From assembly GCF_001636295.1 (NCBI RefSeq), contig NZ_CP014209.1, positions 3,658,001 to 3,722,000 on the forward strand: DNA of 64,000 bases. Direction: 5' to 3'. The notes under the pieces were generated by a model that was given only the letters and a program-made list of their open reading frames with translations, did not search any database and was not told where the DNA came from. The translations under genes and the position numbers were made by a program. This document shows positions 23,849 to 31,058 of the stretch, one piece after another. Source of the DNA: Isoptericola dokdonensis DS-3 (GTDB lineage Bacteria > Actinomycetota > Actinomycetes > Actinomycetales > Cellulomonadaceae). How positions within the stretch are numbered: the stretch's first letter is position 1; each line of letters opens with the position of its first letter.

Positions 23849-24385
23849 TCAGCCGAGCTCGAGCACGACCACCCGCCACTGGCCGCGGTGCGCCTCCAGG
23901 CGCACCGCGGCCGCTCGCACCCTGCCGTCGTCGTCCAGCACGACCGACGCCTCCGCCGTCCCCGCCCCGAGGCGGAGCATGCGCACCCGGCGGACGGTGA
24001 CCGGTGCGCCGCGGCGCCGCTGACGCGCCGGGCGGGCCGCCCGGACGAGCCGGGCACGCTCCACGAGGTGGTCGAGCACGGCGGGGGCCACCCAGCGGGC
24101 GACCTGCGTCGCGGGCCGTTCGTCGCGCAGGACCTCGACGGCGGCCCGCACGATCGAGCAGCACAGGGCCGTCGGGTCGCCGAGCTCGGGCGGGGCGGAG
24201 GGGCTCTCGCCCGGCGCCCCGGGCACGGGGACCGGCGGTGCGACCGGCGCGCCGACGCGCACGCGGCGGACGGGACCCGGACGACGCGGCGCCGACGGCG
24301 GTTCGGCGGGCCGGCGCCGGACGGGTGGCGCCGTGACGCGCAACGTGCGGGCGGGGGCGGTGTGCGGTGGGGCGACGGCGGTCAT
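23849..24385 (-). CDS. Rv3235-family protein
   Basis: A 178-residue protein, Pro/Arg-rich for the first 70 residues and then a compact domain (ALCCSIVRAAVEVLRDERPATQVARWVAPAVLDHL..., VRRVRMLRLGAGTAEASVVLDDDGRVRAAAVRLEAHRGQWRV). This pattern (helical 'R.a.QL.rW....v...L' followed by a β-sheet with a W...v.L.G end) is that of the actinobacterial Rv3235 family. No catalytic motif is seen. It converges on secA with a 10-bp gap and is followed upstream by the LysM gene, probably in one operon. The role is unknown; conservation beside secA suggests envelope or secretion biology (inference). Confidence 0.83.
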   Translation of the reverse strand: MTAVAPPHTAPARTLRVTAPPVRRRPAEPPSAPRRPGPVRRVRVGAPVAPPVPVPGAPGESPSAPPELGDPTALCCSIVRAAVEVLRDERPATQVARWVAPAVLDHLVERARLVRAARPARQRRRGAPVTVRRVRMLRLGAGTAEASVVLDDDGRVRAAAVRLEAHRGQWRVVVLELG

Positions 24386-24446
24386 GGTGTTCCTCTCGTG
24401 TGCGGCGATGGTGCGGAGCAGCGGGAAGTCGGCCTGGGCCGGGAGG

Positions 24447-25559
24447 TCACGGGGCGCGGAGGACCTGTCCGGGCAGGACGACGTCGGGGTCGTCACCGAC
24501 GACGGCGCGGTTCGCGTCGTGCCAGCGCAGCATCGCCCGCAGGACGTCGCCGTCGGTGGCGTCCTCGGGCAGGTGCCGGGCGGCGATGTCCCAGAGCGTG
24601 TCCCCGCGCACGACGACGACCTCGCCGGCCGGAGGCCCGTCGTGATGGGTGTCGCCGGTCCGCGCCGGCTCGCGGGTGCCCGCAGGCGCGCTGTCCCTGG
24701 CGTCCTGGTCCGCCGTGCCGGCGGCGTGGGCGGCCGTGCCGGCGCCGGCCGTGCTGTCGCCTGCCGGGCCGGAGGCGGCACCCGGGCGGCGGTCGGCCGT
24801 GTCGGCCGTGGTGCCGGACGACGACCCGCCCGGCGGCTCGGCACGCTGGGGTGCGGGGACGGACGAGCCGTCCGCGGTGGGCTCCGCCGGCTCCGCCGGC
24901 TCGCGGACGTCGTCCGTCCGGACGGCGGTCCCGACCGCGGACGGGGCCGGCGGGCCGCTCGTCGTGGCGGACGTGCCCGTGGTGTCGGTCGGAGGCGTCG
25001 CGGAGGGTGCGGGAGACGCCGCGCCCGCACCCGTGCGAGGCTCGGCCGCTGCGCCGTCCGTCGTGGCTGCCGCGCCGTCGAGCTCCGCCCCGCCGGACGT
25101 CGTGCCGTCCGCGGCGGTGGCCCGCCAGCCGAGGTCGAGCACGACGGCGGGTCCGTCCACCGGGGGCGCCTCGGTGGCGGTGGCGGCGACAGGGGCAAGA
25201 GCGAGACCCGCCCCCATGCCGACGCCGACGGCGCTGCGGGCGAGGCGGCGGACGACGACCGGCGCCCAGCGGCCCAGTGCGGCGTCGACCCGCTCTCCGG
25301 CCCGCCGTCCGCGGACGAGGAGCGCGCACAGGAGCGCGACGACGGCACCGGTGAGCATCCACAGCGCGGCCGCGACGCCGACGCCGAGCACGACGACCTC
25401 GATCCACACCTCGACCGGGACGATGCGCGGCGCCGCGACCACCGACGCTGCCAGGTCGCCGGCGCGGCCCCCGAGCAGGGCGAGCGCGGCGGCGGCGAGC
25501 AGCGTGAGTCCTGCCAGGGCGGCGATGCTCGTCGTGCGGGTCCTGCGCGGTGCGGTCAT
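24447..25559 (-). CDS. LysM domain membrane protein
   Basis: A 370-residue protein with two N-terminal transmembrane segments (about residues 9-27 and 45-75) and a hydrophobic stretch near 105-125 that could be a third. A roughly 190-residue Ala/Thr/Pro-rich linker then leads to a C-terminal LysM-like domain (VVVVRGDTLWDIAARHLPEDATDGDVLRAM...NRAVVGDDPDVVLPGQVLR). LysM binds peptidoglycan glycan strands; the 'GDTLWDIA' box and the LPGQ ending are typical. The start MTAPRRT at 25559 has GGAGG 6 nt upstream; an ATG at 25583 is an alternative. Membrane topology puts the LysM domain outside. It is divergent from the Sm-like gene across a 145-bp AT-richer promoter region. Confidence 0.88.
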   Translation of the reverse strand: MTAPRRTRTTSIAALAGLTLLAAAALALLGGRAGDLAASVVAAPRIVPVEVWIEVVVLGVGVAAALWMLTGAVVALLCALLVRGRRAGERVDAALGRWAPVVVRRLARSAVGVGMGAGLALAPVAATATEAPPVDGPAVVLDLGWRATAADGTTSGGAELDGAAATTDGAAAEPRTGAGAASPAPSATPPTDTTGTSATTSGPPAPSAVGTAVRTDDVREPAEPAEPTADGSSVPAPQRAEPPGGSSSGTTADTADRRPGAASGPAGDSTAGAGTAAHAAGTADQDARDSAPAGTREPARTGDTHHDGPPAGEVVVVRGDTLWDIAARHLPEDATDGDVLRAMLRWHDANRAVVGDDPDVVLPGQVLRAP

Positions 25560-25593
25560 GTCAGCCTCCGTCGGATGAGCCATGATCGTGCTT

Positions 25594-25619
25594 GTTGATA
25601 GCAGTTGATGCCCGGTGAT
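25594..25619. repeat. Three 10-bp phased direct repeats in the LysM/Sm-like divergent promoter
   Basis: GTTGAT (25594), GTTGAT (25604) and GGTGAT (25614) occur at exact 10-bp intervals inside the only AT-rich patch of the neighbourhood, between divergent genes. Direct repeats on one helix face fit head-to-tail binding by a BldC/MerR-type small regulator, and such a gene lies about 640 bp away. The target assignment is inference. Confidence 0.5.
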
Positions 25620-25704
25620 GGTCGATATCAAAGCGCAGTCTGGCGGGACTGTCCAGGGGGAGGGCATCCTGGGCCGCGTGCCGGACGACAGGAGGCAGGT
25701 CGGG

Positions 25705-26247
25705 ATGACCGCGGGATCGAGGTGGTCCGCGCTGTTCGCGGACCTCGAGGCGCAGCTCGACGCCGCCGCGGCGGCCGAGCGCGACGGGGCGGTGGCCGAG
25801 CTGACTCGGGCCGAGCAGGCGTCGGTGCCACTCGCGGACCGCCTGCGCGCGGCCGTCGGTCAGGCGGTCCGTGTCGAGCTGCGCGACGGCGACGTCGTCG
25901 AGGGTCGGCTCGCCCACGTCGCGCAGGAGTGGTTCCAGCTGGACGCACGGACGGCGACCCGGCGGGTGCAGCACCTGGTCCCGACGGCCGCGGTCGCGAC
26001 GTTCGCGGGGCTGCGACCCCAGGCGACGCCCTCCACGACCAGGACCGAGGCGCTCGGGCTGGGATCGGCGCTGCGGGCGCTGCAGCGGGACCGCCGCAGG
26101 GTCCAGGTGCGCACGGCGGCCGGGACGGTCGTCGGGCGGATCGACCGGGTGGGCCGGGACCACCTGGACCTCACGGCGGTCGACGGTGCGCGCGGGGCGG
26201 TGCGGGTCGTGCCGTTCGCTGCGCTGCTGCGGGTCAGCGAGGGCTGA
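25705..26247 (+). CDS. Unknown protein with two Sm-like β-barrel motifs
   Basis: A 180-residue cytosolic protein. The first 60 residues are helical and acidic. Residues about 55-85 (GQAVRVELRDGDVVEGRLAHVAQEWFQL) and 135-165 (VQVRTAAGTVVGRIDRVGRDHLDLTAVD) each look like the strand-turn-strand pattern of an Sm/LSm or SH3-like barrel: 'g..V.v...dG.vv.G.l..v...w..l'. This internal duplication suggests RNA or protein binding, but no named family is recognised. Start ATG with AGGAGG 11 nt upstream. The stop codon abuts the stop of the convergent HTH gene with no gap. I recall homologues at the same site in related actinobacteria, but this needs a search. Confidence 0.8.
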   Translation: MTAGSRWSALFADLEAQLDAAAAAERDGAVAELTRAEQASVPLADRLRAAVGQAVRVELRDGDVVEGRLAHVAQEWFQLDARTATRRVQHLVPTAAVATFAGLRPQATPSTTRTEALGLGSALRALQRDRRRVQVRTAAGTVVGRIDRVGRDHLDLTAVDGARGAVRVVPFAALLRVSEG

Positions 26248-26457
26248 TCACAGGTCGCCGGAGGCGATGCGCTCCCGGGTGCGCGTGTACTGGCGCTCGA
26301 TGTACTCCTCGAGCTTGGCCGCCTCGACCCGCCAGACCTTCTTCGGCCCGACCTGGATGGCGGGCAGGTCGCCCGAGCGCACCAGCGAGTACGCCTGGGC
26401 GGCGGAGATGTTCAGCATCTCCTGGACGTCGGCGAGTGAGAGGAATCGGCTGCCCAT
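26248..26457 (-). CDS. BldC-like/excisionase-family helix-turn-helix protein
   Basis: A 69-residue DNA-binding protein. The motif SLADVQEMLNISAAQAYSLVRSGDLPAIQVG is a MerR-like winged HTH (HTH_17), followed by W-RVE and a C-terminal helix (KLEEYIERQYTRTRERI). This is the small single-domain architecture of BldC-like actinobacterial regulators and of phage excisionases; the conserved genomic position argues for a resident regulator rather than a phage gene. Start MGSRFLSL (26457) is preferred by family pattern; ATG at 26466 (MVPMGS) is possible. No clear ribosome binding site is visible for either. Convergent, with zero gap, to the Sm-like gene. Confidence 0.88.
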   Translation of the reverse strand: MGSRFLSLADVQEMLNISAAQAYSLVRSGDLPAIQVGPKKVWRVEAAKLEEYIERQYTRTRERIASGDL

Positions 26458-26659
26458 GGGAACCATGGTGGCACACCGTGCCGGTTGACGGCAGTTGTCC
26501 ACAGAAGGTCGCGTTTGACTTCACGGCGGTGCTGCCGTCCCGGATCATGGATGGCGGTACCCGGCGCTCCGACGGCCTCGCTAGCCTGCGACGCGCACCC
26601 CGACGGACCACCCGACCTCCGGACCCACGACGGCGTCCGGCCGATCCGAAGGACAGCCC

Positions 26660-27304
26660 GTGAGCGACGAAGCCCTGCCGGCGCCCTCCGCACCCCGTCT
26701 GCGCCGCCCGACCTGGCGGGACCCGCGACTCGTCGTGGGACTGCTCCTGGTGGCGACCTCGGTCGCCCTGGGCTCGTGGGTGGTGTCCGGCGCGGACCGC
26801 ACCGTGCCCGTCTACGCGGCGGCGGCCACTCTGACCCCCGGCGAACCCGTCGGACCCGACAGCCTGCGCGTCGTCGACGTCAACCTGGGTGACGAGCAGG
26901 ACGTCTACCTCCGTGCTGACGCCGGGCCCCCGGAGGGCCGGGTCGCGCTGCGGGTCGTGGACGAGGGCGAGCTGGTCGCCGTCGCTGCGCTCGGCGACGC
27001 GGCCGCCGTCGACGTGCGCTCGGTCGCCGTCCCGGTGGCCTCGGGGCTGTCCGAGCGGATCCGCGCCGGCGCGGCGGTCGACCTGTGGTTCGTCCCGTCC
27101 CCGGGCGGGGAGGCCGGGAGCGGCCCGGACCCGGTGCCCGTCGTCGAGGGGGTCGTCGTGGAGCAGGTGGACGTCGCCGAGAGCGGGCTCGTGGTGTCCG
27201 ACCAGGGGACGCTGCACGTCCTCGTGCCCCAGGACGACCTGCCCGGAGTGCTCTCGGCCCTCGGGGCGGACGGCGCGGTCGCCGTGGTCCCGGTGGCGAG
27301 CTGA
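26660..27304 (+). CDS. SAF-domain (CpaB-like) membrane-anchored protein
   Basis: A 214-residue protein: one transmembrane helix (about residues 24-43), then a SAF domain (VYAAAATLTPGEPVGPDSLRVVDVNLG..., VALRVVDEGELVAVAALG) as in CpaB/FlgA-like periplasmic pilus or flagellar assembly factors, and a C-terminal β-rich region. In Tad pili CpaB (RcpC) is an inner-membrane/periplasmic assembly protein, but no other Tad genes (TadA ATPase, pilin, prepilin peptidase) lie in this window. The GTG start is followed by an ATG-overlapping stop (TGATG) with the ParA-like gene, so the pair is coupled. Function unknown. Confidence 0.85.
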   Translation: MSDEALPAPSAPRLRRPTWRDPRLVVGLLLVATSVALGSWVVSGADRTVPVYAAAATLTPGEPVGPDSLRVVDVNLGDEQDVYLRADAGPPEGRVALRVVDEGELVAVAALGDAAAVDVRSVAVPVASGLSERIRAGAAVDLWFVPSPGGEAGSGPDPVPVVEGVVVEQVDVAESGLVVSDQGTLHVLVPQDDLPGVLSALGADGAVAVVPVAS

Positions 27305-28593
27305 TGGCGGCCACCGTCACGGTGCTGTGCGCCGTCCAGGGACCCGCCGAGACGGACGTGGTCCTCGCGCTCGGAGCGCCCGGCGCCGGGACCACCGTGA
27401 CGCGGCGGTGCGGCGACCTGGCCGAGCTGCTCGCCGCCGCCGCGGCGGGCACCGGAACGGTCGCGGTGGTCTCCGCCGAGCTGCCCGGGCTGGACCGTGA
27501 CGTCGTCGCCCGGCTCCACGCGGCGGGGACGCGGGTGGTGGCGCTGGCGGACGACGGCCCGCTCGAGCGGGTCCTCGCGCTGGGCGTCGAGGCCGTGGTG
27601 GCGGGTGCGGCAGACCCGCGCCTGCTGGACGCCGTCCGGGACACCGCCCCCATCCGCGACCCGCTGGCGACCGCGGAGCACGACCTGTCCGAGCTCACCT
27701 CGCCGACCGGACCGGTGCGACGCGGCCGCGTCGTCGCCGTGTGGGGGCCTGTCGGTGCGCCCGGCCGCACCACCACCGCGGTCGAGCTGGCCGCGGAGCT
27801 CGCCGGCCTCGGTGGTGCCGGTCCCCGGCGGCGGCGCCGGGCGGGCCGCAGCGCCGGCGCGGCCGAGGGTCCGGTGCTGCTGGTGGACGCCGACACGTAC
27901 GGCGCGTGCCTGGCGGCCCGTCTCGGCCTCCTCGACGACGCGCCGGGACTGGCGGCCGCGGCCCGGGTCGCCGCGCGCGGCGAGCTCGACGCCGTCACGC
28001 TCGCCCGGCTCGCCCCCGTCGTGGCGGGACGGCTGCGGGTGCTGACCGGGATCACCCGGGCCGCGCGCTGGCCGGAGCTCTCCGCGAGCGCGGTGGAAGC
28101 CGTGCTGGACACGGCCCGGCGGGTCGCGGACTGGACGGTCGTGGACTGCGGGCCGCTCGTCGAGGCCGACGAGCTGCTCATGTACGACACGCACGCGCCG
28201 CAGCGCAACGGCGCGACGCTCGCCGCGCTCGAGGCCGCCGACGTCGTCGTGGTGGTGGGGTCCGCCGACCCGATCGGCGTGCAGCGGCTGGTGCGGGCGC
28301 TGGAGGACCTGGGCGACGTCCCCGTGCCGGTGACGCCGGAGCGGGTCGTCGTCGCGAACCGGGTGCGGGCCTCGGCCGTCGGACCGGACCCGGCGCGGGC
28401 GGTGGCCGAGGCCCTGGCCCGGTACGCCGGGGTGGAACGGCTGCACACCGTGCCCGACGACCCGGCGGCGCTCGACGCGTGCGTGCTCGCGGGGCGGACC
28501 CTCGCGGAGCAGGTGCCGTCGTCGTCGGTGCGGGCGGGCTTCGCCGGTCTCGCGGCGACGCTGCGCGAGACGGCGGGGGTACCGGCGGCCTGA
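27304..28593 (+). CDS. ParA/CpaE-like P-loop protein with divergent Walker A
   Basis: A 429-residue protein. Residues 1-135 are a receiver-like α/β domain without an obvious phospho-acceptor, as in CpaE. Residues 143-420 are a ParA/MinD fold. The P-loop reads GPVGAPGRTT (about 148-157) where KGGVGKTT is normal: the deviant-Walker lysine is absent and the P-loop Lys is Arg. The strand LLVDADTYGACLAARLGL resembles Walker A'-adjacent 'vDaD...g....lg'. WTVVDCGP matches Walker B. The start overlaps the SAF-gene stop by 1 nt. CpaE proteins localise Tad pilus machinery; with no pilus genes here the cargo is unknown. ATP binding should be tested. Confidence 0.85.
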   Translation: MAATVTVLCAVQGPAETDVVLALGAPGAGTTVTRRCGDLAELLAAAAAGTGTVAVVSAELPGLDRDVVARLHAAGTRVVALADDGPLERVLALGVEAVVAGAADPRLLDAVRDTAPIRDPLATAEHDLSELTSPTGPVRRGRVVAVWGPVGAPGRTTTAVELAAELAGLGGAGPRRRRRAGRSAGAAEGPVLLVDADTYGACLAARLGLLDDAPGLAAAARVAARGELDAVTLARLAPVVAGRLRVLTGITRAARWPELSASAVEAVLDTARRVADWTVVDCGPLVEADELLMYDTHAPQRNGATLAALEAADVVVVVGSADPIGVQRLVRALEDLGDVPVPVTPERVVVANRVRASAVGPDPARAVAEALARYAGVERLHTVPDDPAALDACVLAGRTLAEQVPSSSVRAGFAGLAATLRETAGVPAA

Positions 28594-28659
28594 CCGCCAG
28601 GGCCCGGCGTGCCTGCGGGTCGGGCGTCCGGGCGCCCGCGGCACGGGCACACTGGTCCC

Positions 28660-29160
28660 ATGCGCATCTACGTGCCGGTCACGCTCGAGGAGCTCGCCAC
28701 CGCCGTCGTCTCCCGGAACGCCACCCGCTGGGACGTGGGGCCCCGGCCTGCGCACGCGGTGACGGCGGCGCTCGTCGCGGAGCTCCCCGACGAGGACACC
28801 GAGGGGCACGAGTACGCGGCGTTCCTCATGGCGGCCGACGACTCGCTGGCGCTCGTCGCGGCCGGCGACGGCGTGCCGCTGCGCGTGGTCGTCTCGCTCG
28901 ACGTGCCCGACGACGCGGTGGTGGTCGATGCCGGGGCGAGCACCGCCTCGTCGGGCGTGACGCTCACCCGGGACCTGCCGGCGGTGCAGGTCCGGGCGGT
29001 GCACGCCGACGAGCCGGAGGCCGCGGCGGACGTCCGGGCCGTCCTCGCCGCCGTGGACGCCGCCGACGACGCAGCGCTGGAGGAGGCCGTCGAGCGGGTC
29101 ACCGACCGGGACCTGCTCTGGTTCGACCCGAGCGAGGTGCACGCCGTGCCGCGGCCCTGA
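28660..29160 (+). CDS. DUF6912-family protein
   Basis: A 166-residue cytosolic protein starting MRIYVPVTLEELA, the pattern of the actinobacterial DUF6912 family. It has a highly acidic middle (PDEDTEGHEYAAFLMAADDSL) and a helical C terminus (AAVDAADDAALEEAVERVTDRDLLWFDPSEV). No catalytic or metal motif was found. Separated by 67 bp from the ParA-like gene, so it could be co-transcribed; a CACACT box 6 nt before the ATG could also give a leaderless transcript. A convergent hisN-like gene lies 36 bp downstream. Function unknown. Confidence 0.8.
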   Translation: MRIYVPVTLEELATAVVSRNATRWDVGPRPAHAVTAALVAELPDEDTEGHEYAAFLMAADDSLALVAAGDGVPLRVVVSLDVPDDAVVVDAGASTASSGVTLTRDLPAVQVRAVHADEPEAAADVRAVLAAVDAADDAALEEAVERVTDRDLLWFDPSEVHAVPRP

Positions 29161-29196
29161 TCAGCCGCTGTCGTCGGTCCCGCAGGCCGGCGGGCG

Positions 29197-30021
29197 TCAG
29201 CCCAGGTAGACGAGCGCCTTGTCGTGCAGCCGACCGTTGGTCGCCAGCGCGTTGCCGCCCCAGGGTCCGTGCTCGCCGTCGAGGGACGTGAAGCGGCCGC
29301 CGGCCTCGGTGACGATCGGTACGAGCGCCGCCATGTCGTACAGCTCCAGCTCGGGCTCGGCGGCGATGTCCGCCGCACCCTCCGCGACGAGCATGTACGA
29401 CCAGAAGTCGCCGTAGCCGCGGGTGCGCCAGCACTCGCGGGTGAGGTCGAGGAACCCGTTGAGCTTGTCGCGCTCCTCCCAGCCGTCCAGCGAGGAGTAC
29501 GCGAACGACGCGTCGCCGAGGGTGTCGACGCCGGAGACGTGCATGCGGGTGGCCGACGCGATGGACTTGCCCGTCCACGCGCCGGAGCCCTTCGCCGCCC
29601 ACCAGCGACGCCCCAGCGCGGGCGCCGAGACGAGTCCCATGACGACCTCGTCGCCGTCGGCGAGCGCGATGAGCGTGGCCCACACGGGCACGCCGCGCAC
29701 GAAGTTCTTCGTCCCGTCGATGGGGTCGATGATCCAGCGCCGCGTGCCGGTGCCCGCCTCGCCGAACTCCTCGCCGACGATCGCGTCGCGGGTGCGGGCC
29801 CGGGCGAGCTGCGCGCGGATGAACTCCTCCGCGCCGCGGTCGGCGTCCGAGACGGGGGTCTGGTCGGGCTTGGTCTCCACGTGCAGGTCGATGGCCCGGA
29901 ACCGGGACATCGTCATGGAGTCGACCTGGTCGGCGATGACGTGGGCCAGGCGCAGGTCGTCCTCGTACGTGCGCCCGCGCCCCTGCGGGCTGGAGGTCTG
30001 CGGATAGGAGGCCACGGTCAC
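29197..30021 (-). CDS. hisN: Inositol-monophosphatase-family histidinol-phosphatase
   Basis: A 274-residue Mg2+-dependent phosphatase of the FIG/IMPase fold. Metal ligands are visible in GEEFGE and IDPIDGTKNFVRG, with the C-terminal WGGNALATNG in place of the usual GxD...GG motif. In actinobacteria this branch is usually the histidinol-phosphate phosphatase HisN of histidine synthesis, but a general inositol or sugar phosphatase cannot be excluded. The GTG start at 30021 lies in the rsgA stop (GTGA overlap). It is the last gene of the coupled aroA-rsgA-hisN set, an arrangement also common in relatives. Confidence 0.85.
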   Translation of the reverse strand: MTVASYPQTSSPQGRGRTYEDDLRLAHVIADQVDSMTMSRFRAIDLHVETKPDQTPVSDADRGAEEFIRAQLARARTRDAIVGEEFGEAGTGTRRWIIDPIDGTKNFVRGVPVWATLIALADGDEVVMGLVSAPALGRRWWAAKGSGAWTGKSIASATRMHVSGVDTLGDASFAYSSLDGWEERDKLNGFLDLTRECWRTRGYGDFWSYMLVAEGAADIAAEPELELYDMAALVPIVTEAGGRFTSLDGEHGPWGGNALATNGRLHDKALVYLG

Positions 30022-31058
30022 ACGGTAGCGGTCCGCGACCCCAGCAGGCGTCGGAACGACACCAGCCGGACGGTGCGTGTCGCGCGGGTCTCGTCGTCGG
30101 CGGCGGCCGCCACCCAGTCGTCGAGCGCGCAGTCGGGGGCGTCGGCGGCGTGCGTGCAGCCGCGCGGGCACTCCTGTGCGGCCTCGTCGAGGTCCTCGAA
30201 GGCGTGCAGCAGCCGGTCCGTCTCGACGTGCGCGAGCCCGAAGGACCGCACGCCGGGGGTGTCGACCACCCAGCCCGCGTGCTCGTGGCCGCCGGGGGAG
30301 CGGGGCAGCCGCAGCGCGACGGCGGAGGTGGAGGTGTGGCGGCCGCGGCCGGTGACGTCGTTGACGACGCCGGTGGCGCGCCGGGCGTCCGGGACGAGGG
30401 CGTTGATGAGCGTGGACTTGCCGACGCCGGAGTGCCCCACCAGGACGGAGGTGCGGTCCTGCAGGTGCCGGCGGACCTCCTCGGCGCTGGCCGGGTCGTC
30501 GCGGCGGGTCACGACCACCTCGACGCCGAGCGGCTCGTACAGGTCGCGCAGCTCGTCGGGGGAGGCGAGGTCGGCCTTGGTGAGGCAGAGGAGCACGTCC
30601 ATCCCGGCGTCGTAGGCGGCGACGACGCAGCGGTCGATCATGCCGGTTCGGGGCTCGGGCTGGGCCAGGGCGGTGACCACGACGAGCTGGTCGGCGTTCG
30701 CCACCACGATCCGCTCGTACGGGTCCGTGTCGTCGGCGGTGCGGCGCAGCACGGACGTGCGCTCCTGGACGCGCACGATGCGCGCGAGCGAGCCGTCGTC
30801 GCCGGACGTGTCGCCGACGACGTCGACCCGGTCCCCGACGACGGTGCGGGTGCGCCCGAGCTCTCGGGCCTTCATGGCGAGGATCTCGCGCTCGTCGGGG
30901 CCGCCGTCGTCCACCACGAGGGTGTAGCGGCCGCGGTCGACGCCCGTGACCATGGCGGCCACGGCGTCGGCGTGCTCGGGGCGCTGCTTGGAGCGGGGCC
31001 GGGAGCCGTGCTTCGACGGACGCGTGAAGCGGTCGTGCTCGTCGCGGTCCCGGGCCAT
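30018..31058 (-). CDS. rsgA: Small ribosomal subunit biogenesis GTPase RsgA
   Basis: A 346-residue circularly permuted GTPase that checks 30S maturation. An OB-fold N-terminal domain with a basic extension (KHGSRPRSKQRPEHADA) precedes the GTPase with motifs in permuted order: G4 LTKADL, G1 GHSGVGKST, G3 DTPGVRSFG. The C-terminal zinc domain has CPRGCTHAADAPDC. The ATG start overlaps the aroA stop by 1 nt (TGATG) and the gene's own stop overlaps hisN, so translation is coupled. Length fits the family with a longer N terminus. Confidence 0.94.
   Translation of the reverse strand: MARDRDEHDRFTRPSKHGSRPRSKQRPEHADAVAAMVTGVDRGRYTLVVDDGGPDEREILAMKARELGRTRTVVGDRVDVVGDTSGDDGSLARIVRVQERTSVLRRTADDTDPYERIVVANADQLVVVTALAQPEPRTGMIDRCVVAAYDAGMDVLLCLTKADLASPDELRDLYEPLGVEVVVTRRDDPASAEEVRRHLQDRTSVLVGHSGVGKSTLINALVPDARRATGVVNDVTGRGRHTSTSAVALRLPRSPGGHEHAGWVVDTPGVRSFGLAHVETDRLLHAFEDLDEAAQECPRGCTHAADAPDCALDDWVAAAADDETRATRTVRLVSFRRLLGSRTATV

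Noticed and set aside
26248..26457. Phage excisionase, hinting at a prophage
   Set aside because: No integrase, attachment site or other phage gene nearby, and the surroundings are conserved core genes; the BldC-like reading is preferred.
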